A stretch of DNA of 64,000 bases from Kitasatospora aureofaciens (GTDB taxonomy: Bacteria; Actinomycetota; Actinomycetes; Streptomycetales; Streptomycetaceae): the NCBI RefSeq assembly GCF_019192735.1, contig NZ_JAHTKP010000004.1, positions 186,001 to 250,000 on the forward strand, in the 5' to 3' direction. Both the position numbers and the translations under genes were made by a program. Numbering within the stretch: the stretch's first letter is position 1; the number at the start of each line of letters is the position of its first letter. The notes under the pieces are model-generated. The model had not been told where the DNA came from. It searched no databases and saw nothing but the letters and a program-made list of their open reading frames with translations. This document shows, one piece after another, positions 57,697-64,000 of the stretch.

Positions 57697-57776
57697 CGCT
57701 CCCCCTTCGCGGTCCTGGCGTGGCTCAGAGCCCAAGGATAGGTGAGGCTAAGTCAGTTCGTGGTGCGGTCCTGACA

Positions 57777-57836
57777 ATGGCCTTACGTATGGTCCTACTT
57801 ATGGTCCTGCTTATGGGTCTACTCATGGGCCTCCTT
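57777..57836. repeat. Five tandem 12-bp repeats in a divergent promoter region
   Basis: Units at 57777, 57789, 57801, 57813 and 57825 follow the pattern ATGGNCCTNCTT with a few changes. Read on the plus strand they encode MALR-MVLL-MVLL-MGLL-MGLL. They sit between the DUF574 start and the sigma-like gene. Confidence 0.85.
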
Positions 57837-57950
57837 GTGCCTGCGACCCGAGAGCGCGCGGCGCCTTTGCACAACCGGCCCGTGGATGCGCTTGCATGTG
57901 TCACGGGGGGCTCGCACGTTCCCCTCGGCCACACGGGGAGGACCGCATGA
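57777..57950 (+). CDS. Possible small hydrophobic peptide coupled to the sigma-like gene
   Basis: An ATG at 57777 opens a 57-aa frame. It begins with the hydrophobic M(A/V/G)L(L/R) repeat and continues VPATRERAAPLHNRPV. Its TGA (57948-57950) overlaps the next gene's ATG (57947). No ribosome-binding site is seen, so this may be only repetitive promoter DNA that happens to be open. Confidence 0.25.
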   Translation: MALRMVLLMVLLMGLLMGLLVPATRERAAPLHNRPVDALACVTGGSHVPLGHTGRTA

Positions 57951-58651
57951 CGATCGACCGGGACGCGCCCGACCACGCGGGCGGGCGCGCGGGAGGGCTG
58001 ACCATGAACGACGGCGGCGAAACCGCGCCGGACGGCGCCCGCCTGAGACTCACCTTCGAGGCCTTCTGCAGCACCCACGAGCGGGCCTGGACCGCCTTCG
58101 CCCGCACCCAGGTCGGCGCCCACGGCGACGCCGCCGCCCAGGTGGTCCGCCGAACCAGGGACCACCTGCGCCGCAACTGGCCGCTCGCGCTGCGCCAGGA
58201 GGTCCCGGCCGCCTACGCCTGGCGGCTGCTCAAGGAGCACCTCGCCACCTGGCTGGCCGCGCAGAGCGAGCCCGCCGTGCTGCAGACCGCCGCGATGGAC
58301 GCCGTGATCGGCCGGTTCTGCCACCGGGCGGGGCTGCGCCCGCAGACGCTGTCCGAGCAGCTCGGCCTGCTCGGCGCGATCCTCGACCTGCCCGAGCGCC
58401 AGCGCGACACCGTCGTGCTCGCCTACTGCCTCGGCCTGGACGACGACGAGGCCGCCGAGTACCTCGGCATCCAGGCCGCGACGCTGCGCTCGCACCGCCG
58501 CCAGGCCCGCCGGCGGATCGCCCGGGCGGTCGGACGGCCGGACTTCGCGGTACCCGGTCCCACGCCGCCCGACTTCGCTGCGCCCGGACGTGAGGCACCG
58601 GGACGTGAGGCACCGGGACGTGAGGCACCCGGACCCGAGGAGGCGCTTTGA
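57947..58651 (+). CDS. Sigma-70 region-4-like DNA-binding protein
   Basis: This 234-aa protein has GGGGAGG upstream. Residues about 35-90 resemble an ECF region-2 fold (FEAFCSTHERAWTAFARTQVG...VVRRTRDHLRRNWP) but lack a clear -10 recognition helix. Residues about 145-190 are a good region 4 (LDLPERQRDTVVLAYCLGLDDDEAAEYLGIQAATLRSHRRQARRRI). The tail repeats PGREA three times. It is either a divergent ECF sigma factor or a regulator built from sigma parts. It is coupled to the following unknown gene by a TTGA overlap. Confidence 0.78.
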   Translation: MTIDRDAPDHAGGRAGGLTMNDGGETAPDGARLRLTFEAFCSTHERAWTAFARTQVGAHGDAAAQVVRRTRDHLRRNWPLALRQEVPAAYAWRLLKEHLATWLAAQSEPAVLQTAAMDAVIGRFCHRAGLRPQTLSEQLGLLGAILDLPERQRDTVVLAYCLGLDDDEAAEYLGIQAATLRSHRRQARRRIARAVGRPDFAVPGPTPPDFAAPGREAPGREAPGREAPGPEEAL

Positions 58652-59364
58652 ACGAGCAGCCCGGACTACGCGGCTGGCTGGACGGGGAGGCCCTCGCCCC
58701 GCGCCCCGGCAGCGGCAGCAGCAGCGGTGAGGACGAACGGGCCCGGCAGGTGTGGGTGTTCCCGTGCGCGCCCGCCGCGCAGCCGTGCCGGCCCGACCGG
58801 GTCACCGCCGCGCCCGCGCCGTTCCCGTCCGAGCACGAACAGGCCGCCCACGAGCTGGACCTGGCCACCGCCCTGGTGCTCGGCGCGCCGCAGGCCGGGC
58901 GGTCGCTGGACCTGCTGGTGAACAGCCGCCGGATCCACCCCGAGGGCGCGCTGGTCTTCGGCTGCCTGCTCGCCGTCACCGGACGGGACGATCCCGCCCA
59001 GTTCTGGTGGCAGTTCGCGGCCGGCTCAGGCAGCCCCACCGCCGCGTACCTGCTCCACCTGCACCACCTGCGGCTGGGGGAACCCAGGGACGCCGCGTAC
59101 TGGCGCGACCAGGCGGAGCGGCTCGCGGCCAACCCCCGCAGCGGCGAGCGGAGTTGCCGGGCCACGGCGCCGCTGCTGCCGGAGGACGTGCGGCACGACA
59201 TCCTCGCGCGCTGCCACGAGGGGCTCCACCCGCGGCTGCCGGCCGCGCTGGAGGCCGTCGTGAACCGGCTGACCGTCACGGCGGACGACGAGGACTACGG
59301 GGAGATCCCGCAGCCGCGGTCGGCCCTCGCCGACGAACTCGCCTCGCCGAGGCGGGCCCCGTGA
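58648..59364 (+). CDS. Unknown protein coupled to the sigma-like gene
   Basis: This 238-aa protein starts at TTG with GAGGAGG upstream, overlapping the sigma-like gene's stop. It has a low-complexity N-terminus (GSGSSSGEDE), then a mostly helical region: HEQAAHELDLATALVLGAPQAGRSLDLLVNSRRI, GALVFGCLLAVTGRDDPAQFWWQFAAGSGSPTAAYLLHLHHLRLGEPRDAAYWRDQ, which looks TPR/SEL1-like. No membrane segment is visible, so it is not a classic transmembrane anti-sigma factor. A soluble partner of the sigma-like protein is a reasonable guess. Confidence 0.72.
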   Translation: MNEQPGLRGWLDGEALAPRPGSGSSSGEDERARQVWVFPCAPAAQPCRPDRVTAAPAPFPSEHEQAAHELDLATALVLGAPQAGRSLDLLVNSRRIHPEGALVFGCLLAVTGRDDPAQFWWQFAAGSGSPTAAYLLHLHHLRLGEPRDAAYWRDQAERLAANPRSGERSCRATAPLLPEDVRHDILARCHEGLHPRLPAALEAVVNRLTVTADDEDYGEIPQPRSALADELASPRRAP

Positions 59365-59400
59365 GCGGCTTTGTTGCCGCACCACAGTCACAAGAGATAC

Positions 59401-59430
59401 AGGGGCACCGCCGATCGCGACGGTGCCCCT
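59401..59430. terminator. Hairpin between convergent genes
   Basis: AGGGGCACCG and CGGTGCCCCT flank a 10-nt loop, between the rightward unknown gene and the leftward TAP-like peptidase. Confidence 0.8.
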
Positions 59431-59436
59431 TCGGCC

Positions 59437-61080
59437 TCAGTCCGTCGGGCAGCGCGTCCCGGCCGCCGGGACGGTGCCGTCCACCAGGAAGGCGTCCACC
59501 GAACCGCGGATGCAGCTGCTCGCGCCGTACGCCGTGTGCCCCTCGCCCTCGCGGGTCAGCAGTACGGCGTTGCCGAGCTCGGACGTCAGCTTCTCGGCCC
59601 ACGCGTACGGCGTGGCCGGGTCGCCGGTGGTGCCGACGACAACGATCGGGGCGGTGGCCAGGGACTTGATCGCGTGCGGCTGCTCGGCGGAGTGGAACGG
59701 CCAGATCCGGCAGTCCGGGTCGAACAGGGCGGCCGTCGGGTCGTGCTTGCTGACCAGCGGGGCCTTGGCGGCGAGGTCGGTGAGCTCGGCCTGGAGCTGC
59801 TCGCCCGCCGGGGCGTTGGTGGCGCCGTCCGCGCAGTGGATGGCGGTGTAGGCGTCCGCGGAGACGCCGTAGTGCCCGTCCTTGTCGCGGCCGTTGTAGC
59901 CGTCGGCGAGCTGGTAGAGGTAGTCGCCCTTGCCGTGCTGCATCGCCGCGCCGAGCACGGTGCGCAGGTCCTTCCAGGCCCGTTCGCCGCCGTAGAGGCG
60001 GCTGAGCACGCCGGTCCAGGCCGCGTTGGCGGTGAGGGTGCGGCCGTCGGAGGTGGTGAGCGGCTTGTCCTTGAGGCCGTCGAGGAAGTCGGCGAGCTTC
60101 TGCGGGGCCTGCTCCGGGTCCTTGCCGAGCGGGCACGCGTCCTTGCCGGCGCAGTCGGCGGCGAAGGCCTTGAGGGCGCGTTCGAAGCCGGCCTGCTGCT
60201 CGACGTTGTGCTGCACCAGCGAGGTGGACGGGGAAGTGGCGCCGTCCAGGACGAGGTGGCCGACCCGGTCCGGGAACTCCTCGGCGTACAGCGAGCCGAG
60301 GTAGGTTCCGTAGGACATGCCCAGGTAGTTGAGCTTCTGGTCGCCGACGGCGGCGCGCAGCACGTCCATGTCGCGGGCGGTGTTGCGGGTGCCGACGAAC
60401 GGCAGCACCTTGGCGAACTTGGCCTGGCAGGCGTCGGCGAGCATCCTGCCGTGGTCGGCGCCGGGCTGGTCGGTGGTGACCCAGGTGTCGCGGGCCTTGT
60501 CGTCCAGGCAGTTCAGCGGGTTGGTGCCGCCGACGCCGCGCGGGTCGAAGCCGATCATGTCGAAGCGGTCGTGCAGCGCGCCCTCGGAGCGCTTGGCGCC
60601 GCCCTTGACCATCGCCACGCCGGAGCCGCCCGGGCCGCCGGGGTTGAGGATCAGCGAGCCGACCCGCTGGTCCTGCTTGCGGGCCGGGTTGCGGACGACG
60701 GCGACGTCGAGCGTGCCGGTGGCGGGGCTGGTGTAGTCCAGCGGCACCTTGAGGGTGGCGCACTGGACGGGCGCGTCGTCGGCCTTCCCGGTCTCCGGGT
60801 CCGCCGGGCACGGCCCCCAGGCGAGCTGCTGGCCGTAGAATGGCTTGAGCGCCGGGTCGTTGGCGCCGGTGGGCCTGGGCGTCGGCGTGGGTGTGGCGGT
60901 GGGCGCCGGGGTCGTGCTCGTGGTGGTGCTGGCGGACAGGACGGGCAGCGGCGTGCCGGAGGCGGCGGCGGTGCCTCCGCCGGCGCTTGTGCAGCCGGCC
61001 AGCAGGGCGGCGACGGCGGCGGCGCAGGCCGCGGTCGGCAGGGCACGTCGGGAGGGCCAGAGGATCTTCACGGCACACAC
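59437..61080 (-). CDS. TAP-like (S33) tripeptidyl aminopeptidase lipoprotein
   Basis: This protein of about 547 aa has a signal and lipobox in ACAAAVAALLAGCTS (Cys about 30) and a long Thr/Pro linker. The hydrolase domain has LILNPGGPGGSGVAM (oxyanion region, about 142), FDMIGFDPRGVGGTNPLNC, LNYLGMSYGTYLGSLYAEEFP with nucleophile Ser in GMSYG (about 269), VVGTTGDPATPYAWA (Asp) and GEGHTAYG (His), then CIRGSVDAFLVDGTVP, the TAP C-terminal piece. It resembles the Streptomyces SlpD/SlpE/TAP proteases that cut tripeptides from protein N-termini. The start is GTG 61080 or GTG 61071; no ribosome-binding site, possibly leaderless with GATAAG upstream. Confidence 0.93.
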   Translation of the reverse strand: MCAVKILWPSRRALPTAACAAAVAALLAGCTSAGGGTAAASGTPLPVLSASTTTSTTPAPTATPTPTPRPTGANDPALKPFYGQQLAWGPCPADPETGKADDAPVQCATLKVPLDYTSPATGTLDVAVVRNPARKQDQRVGSLILNPGGPGGSGVAMVKGGAKRSEGALHDRFDMIGFDPRGVGGTNPLNCLDDKARDTWVTTDQPGADHGRMLADACQAKFAKVLPFVGTRNTARDMDVLRAAVGDQKLNYLGMSYGTYLGSLYAEEFPDRVGHLVLDGATSPSTSLVQHNVEQQAGFERALKAFAADCAGKDACPLGKDPEQAPQKLADFLDGLKDKPLTTSDGRTLTANAAWTGVLSRLYGGERAWKDLRTVLGAAMQHGKGDYLYQLADGYNGRDKDGHYGVSADAYTAIHCADGATNAPAGEQLQAELTDLAAKAPLVSKHDPTAALFDPDCRIWPFHSAEQPHAIKSLATAPIVVVGTTGDPATPYAWAEKLTSELGNAVLLTREGEGHTAYGASSCIRGSVDAFLVDGTVPAAGTRCPTD

Positions 61081-61231
61081 TTATCATCCGGCACCGACAT
61101 CGGTCGCATGAGGATGGCCCTTTCGCTGCACGGGATCAGCCCCCAAGGTGGACCAAGCCCGACGAAGCACCGGGCCGGCCGTCGCGGCGAACCGCATTCC
61201 AACACGTCGGCCGCGGTGCCATGCTGAGGCC

Positions 61232-62593
61232 ATGACAGATCAGACCGCAGCCCTGCCGCTGCGCGACGCCGTGCCGGCCGCCGGCGGGCGGCGGCGAGAA
61301 CTGGCCGCCGCCACCGTCGGGTCGGTGGTCGAGTCCTTCGACTGGAACGTCTACGCCGTCCTCGCGCCGTACTTCGCGGCGGACCTGTTCGGGCACGGCA
61401 AGGGCGGCGTCAGCGGACTGCTCGCGGCGTACGTAGGGTTCGCGGTCGGGTTCGTGGCGCGGCCGGTCGGGTCGTTCCTGATCGGGCGGCTCAGCGACAG
61501 CCGGGGGCGGCGGTTCGGGCTGACGCTCAGCATGTCGGTGATCGCCGCCGCCAGCCTCGGGATCGCGCTGCTGCCCGGTCAGCAGACGGTCGGCGTCTGG
61601 GCGGCCGTGCTCGCCGTCGCCGCGCGCGTCGTGCAGGGGCTCGCCTTCGGCGGCGAAACCCCGACCGTCGCCGCGTACGTGACCGAGACCGCCCCGCCCC
61701 GGCACCGGTTCGCCTACAGCTCGGTCTCCTACGGCGGCATCATCATCGGCTCGCTGATCTCCTACGGCGTGCTCGCCCTGCTGCTCCACACCGTCGGCAA
61801 GGAGGGGCTCAAGCACGGCGGCTGGCGCTGGGGCTTCGTCGTCGCCGCCGCGCTCGGGCTGGCCGCCGTGTGGGTGCGCCGGGCCGCCCCGGAGAGCGAG
61901 GAGTTCCGCCGCACCCGGGCCGAACCCGCAAGCGAGCGCCCGCCGTTCCTCGGCACGCTGCGCTCCCACCGCTGGGCCGTGCTCACCGTCTTCCTGCACA
62001 CCCTCGGCGGCACGATCGGCTACTACTTCGCCCTGGTCTACCTGCCGCAGTACGCCGCCGCGTACGGCGTGATCGGCAAGGAGGAGGCGGCCTCCTTCAT
62101 GACGCTCGTGCTGGCGGTGGTGCTCGCCACCATGCTGCTCAGCGGCGTCCTCGCCGACCGGCTCGGGCTGCTTCCGGTGATGCGGACGGCCTTCACCCTG
62201 ACCGTCCTGCTGGTCCTGCCGCTGCTCGCCGCGCTGCGGCACGGCCTGCTGCCGTTCCAACTCGTCGCCGTCGTCCTCGGGATGCTCGTCGCGACCGTCC
62301 TCGGCACCCTCAACGTCTTCACCGGCCTGCTGTTCCCCACCACCGTCCGCGCGGTCGGCCTCGGCGTGGTCAACGCGGCCACCATCGCGGCCTTCGGCGG
62401 CACTTTCCCGCTGCTCGCCGAGTGGCTGAACGGCAACCACCACCTCGGCGTGATCCCGTACTACGTCACGCTCTGCTCGCTCGGCCCGCTGCTCGCCACC
62501 TTCACCGCCCTGCGCGTGCCCGCGTTCACGGCCGCAATCCGGAACTCCGTCCCCCGGACAACGAGCGCTCGTGTACAGTCCGGAAACGGCTGA
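61232..62593 (+). CDS. MFS transporter, metabolite:H+ symporter (MHS) family
   Basis: This 453-aa protein has about 12 membrane segments. MHS signatures: VGSVVESFDWNVYAVLAPYFA in TM1 (family normally has ExFDxxxY), GRLSDSRGRRFGLTLSM (about 83-99), RVVQGLAFGGETPTVAAYVTETAPPRHRF (about 131-159). Such carriers take up dicarboxylates, betaine, shikimate or similar metabolites with protons. Substrate cannot be called from sequence. It lies upstream of, and in line with, DUF574 copy B. Confidence 0.92.
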   Translation: MTDQTAALPLRDAVPAAGGRRRELAAATVGSVVESFDWNVYAVLAPYFAADLFGHGKGGVSGLLAAYVGFAVGFVARPVGSFLIGRLSDSRGRRFGLTLSMSVIAAASLGIALLPGQQTVGVWAAVLAVAARVVQGLAFGGETPTVAAYVTETAPPRHRFAYSSVSYGGIIIGSLISYGVLALLLHTVGKEGLKHGGWRWGFVVAAALGLAAVWVRRAAPESEEFRRTRAEPASERPPFLGTLRSHRWAVLTVFLHTLGGTIGYYFALVYLPQYAAAYGVIGKEEAASFMTLVLAVVLATMLLSGVLADRLGLLPVMRTAFTLTVLLVLPLLAALRHGLLPFQLVAVVLGMLVATVLGTLNVFTGLLFPTTVRAVGLGVVNAATIAAFGGTFPLLAEWLNGNHHLGVIPYYVTLCSLGPLLATFTALRVPAFTAAIRNSVPRTTSARVQSGNG

Positions 62594-62648
62594 CGACCGG
62601 TCATCTTCCGGGGTCGAACGGGCCGAAACCGCCACACGGGGAGGAATC

Positions 62649-63500
62649 ATGGTGGAGCGCGACGAAGCAGGCGACTGGCTGAGCCGGACGAGGGAGGAGC
62701 CGATGCCCTCGGTGGACCTGCGAACCGACCGCGCCCACCCCGCCCGCGTCTACGACTACCTGCTCGGCGGCAAGACCAACTTCCCGGTGGACCGCCAGGT
62801 CGGCGACCGGATCCTCGCCGAATGGCCCGGCTCGCGCACCGCCACCCACGCGGCGCGCGCCGTCATGCACCGGATGGTCCGCCGCCTCGCCGAGACCCAC
62901 GGCGTCCGGCAGTTCCTCGACGTCGGCACCGGCATCCCCACCGCGCCCAACCTGCACGAGGTCGCCCAGGCCGTCGACCCGGCCTGCCGGGTCGTCTACG
63001 TCGACAACGACCCGATCGTTCTGGCCCACTCGCGCGCCCTGCTCACCAGCAGCCCCGAGGGCCGCACGGCGTACGTCCAGGGCGACTTCCGCGAGCCCGA
63101 GCGCTTCCTCGCCGACCCGGCGGTGGCGGGCACCCTGGACTTCACCCAGCCGATCGCCCTCATGCTCGTCAACCTCGTGCACTTCCTCTCCGACGAGGCC
63201 GCGCACCCGCCCGTCCGCAAGCTCCTCGCCGCCCTCCCGCCCGGCAGCTACCTCGCCCTGACCGCCGGCACCGCCGACTCGATACCGCAGCTGGTGTCCA
63301 TCGGCTCCCGGCGCTACTCGGAGGCCGGGATCGAGAACCACCTGCGCACCCGCGCCGCGGTCGAGAGCTTCTTCGACGGGCTGGAGCTGGACGAACCCGG
63401 CGTCGCGCTGGTCAATCGCTGGCACCCGGAGCCGGCCGACGGCCCGGCGCTGGCCGACCACGAGGTGGCGTCCTACGCGGGGCTGGCCCGCAAGCCGTAG
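62649..63500 (+). CDS. DUF574 SAM-dependent methyltransferase, copy B
   Basis: This 283-aa protein starts at an ATG with GGGGAGG upstream. It repeats every family block of copy A: HPARVYDYLLGGKTNFPVDRQVG, FLDVGTGIPTAPNLHEVAQA, VVYVDNDPIVLAHSRALL, AYVQGDFREPERFL, and a C-terminal ESFFDGLELDEPGVALVNRWHPE. The substrate is unknown. Its overall identity to copy A (about 5 kb to the left, opposite strand) is moderate, so the two are old paralogues, not a recent duplication. Confidence 0.93.
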   Translation: MVERDEAGDWLSRTREEPMPSVDLRTDRAHPARVYDYLLGGKTNFPVDRQVGDRILAEWPGSRTATHAARAVMHRMVRRLAETHGVRQFLDVGTGIPTAPNLHEVAQAVDPACRVVYVDNDPIVLAHSRALLTSSPEGRTAYVQGDFREPERFLADPAVAGTLDFTQPIALMLVNLVHFLSDEAAHPPVRKLLAALPPGSYLALTAGTADSIPQLVSIGSRRYSEAGIENHLRTRAAVESFFDGLELDEPGVALVNRWHPEPADGPALADHEVASYAGLARKP

Positions 63501-63547
63501 ACCGGGCGCCCGGCGCGCCCATTCCGGAAGCCCGGGTCGCATGTCCG

Positions 63548-64000
63548 TCAGCCGACGGTGACGGCCCGCAGGGTGCCGCCGGTGGTCAGGTAGAGCGTGG
63601 TGTCGTCACGGCTGATCGCGGCGCCCGAGACCGGGCCCACGCCGGGGATCGGGGTGAGGACCCTGCCGCGGATGTTGTCGAGCGTGTCCACCGTGGACCC
63701 CTTGGCGGAGTCCTCGGCGGGCATGTAGAGCATCAAGTTGTCGTGGCTGAGCACCGGGTGGTCCAGGCGGTAGGTGGTGCCGGTGCCCATGGTGACGGCC
63801 GCCAGGGGCGTGTCGTCGGCGGTGCGGATCACCTGCATCCGGGCGCTGTTGCCGAAGGTGGCGTAGATGTAGCTGCCGTCCGTGTTCATCGTCGCACCGG
63901 TGATCACCCAGTCGCCGCTGGAGCCGATGACGGTCTTCACCACGGTGGGCTGGGCGTCCTCGACGTCCAGGTGCACGAGTCCGAAGCCGCTGGCGCTGCT
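63548..64000 (-). CDS. Beta-propeller-like secreted protein (5' part cut by window edge)
   Basis: The minus-strand frame is open from the right edge to a stop at 63548, giving at least 150 residues of C-terminus. It consists of blade-like repeats: VKTVIGSSGDWVITGATMNTDGSYIYATFGNSARMQVIRTAD, TYRLDHPVLSHDNLMLYMPA, GVGPVSGAAISRDDTTLYLTTGGTLRAVTVG. The 'D-G-x-x-Y-A-T' and 'S-x-D-x-x-x-L-Y' patterns are typical of YVTN/NHL-type propellers. It is probably extracellular. The N-terminal signal, if any, is outside the window. Confidence 0.65.
   Translation of the reverse strand, partial: SSASGFGLVHLDVEDAQPTVVKTVIGSSGDWVITGATMNTDGSYIYATFGNSARMQVIRTADDTPLAAVTMGTGTTYRLDHPVLSHDNLMLYMPAEDSAKGSTVDTLDNIRGRVLTPIPGVGPVSGAAISRDDTTLYLTTGGTLRAVTVG

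Overview
The window is very high-GC actinobacterial DNA and almost certainly chromosome of a streptomycete (Streptomyces or Kitasatospora). The evidence is gene content: a 2-methylisoborneol synthase/methyltransferase pair, a subtilisin-inhibitor (SSI) gene, an XRE/DUF397/HATPase regulatory set, an ECF42 sigma/DGPF pair, a CYP102-type P450 fused to its reductase, two DUF574 methyltransferases, and stop/start (ATGA) overlaps throughout. I saw no rRNA, tRNA, CRISPR array, transposase or integrase.

Region 1 (1 to about 20.4 kb, minus strand) is one long, tightly coupled operon for a contractile injection system of the extracellular (eCIS, Afp/PVC-like) type. Read 5' to 3' (right to left) it encodes sheath, inner tube, T4 gp51-like chaperone, a proline-rich conserved protein, DUF4255 tail terminator (Afp16-like), AAA+ ATPase (Afp15-like), an 80-aa protein, two DUF4157 'eCIS core' zincin proteins, CIS_tube protein, LysM protein, hub (gpD/gp27-like), OB-fold spike (gpV/gp5-like), PAAR tip, gp25 wedge, baseplate-J protein and a second baseplate assembly protein that runs off the left edge. 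The tape-measure and fibre genes are not visible and would have to lie further left. The two DUF4157 proteins are the best effector candidates. One carries an anthrax-lethal-factor-like second zincin motif. The other carries a HEATH zincin motif followed by a glycine/aromatic-rich segment that looks like a membrane beta-barrel and ends in Phe.

Region 2 (21 to 31 kb) holds metabolic and envelope genes: a SnoaL-like protein, a GH114 lipoprotein, a CopD-family membrane protein under a near-consensus iron box, a PAS-LuxR regulator divergent from a CYP102 P450-reductase fusion, a YcgR/YcgQ-type permease pair, and a secreted NodB-like protein.

Region 3 (31 to 45.6 kb) has an S53 protease, a 17-codon leader ORF with a perfect Shine-Dalgarno upstream of an alpha/beta hydrolase that lacks its nucleophile Ser, a DinB gene flanked by a direct repeat, the DUF397/XRE/HATPase set, a SGNH hydrolase, a small gene broken by an in-frame TGA, the ECF42/DGPF pair, a DHA2 exporter, a molybdenum oxidoreductase with its cytochrome b partner, and a GreA-like factor.

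Region 4 (45.7 to 64 kb) has the 2-MIB operon preceded by a coupled leader ORF, a secreted HEWHE-motif peptidase-like protein with an intrinsic terminator and a chagasin-like lipoprotein behind it, a phospholipase-C-like phosphoesterase, a phosphopantetheinyl transferase, a DUF4291 protein, SSI, a membrane-anchored esterase, two DUF574 methyltransferases, a sigma-region-4 protein pair, a TAP-like peptidase, an MHS-type transporter and a partial beta-propeller protein.
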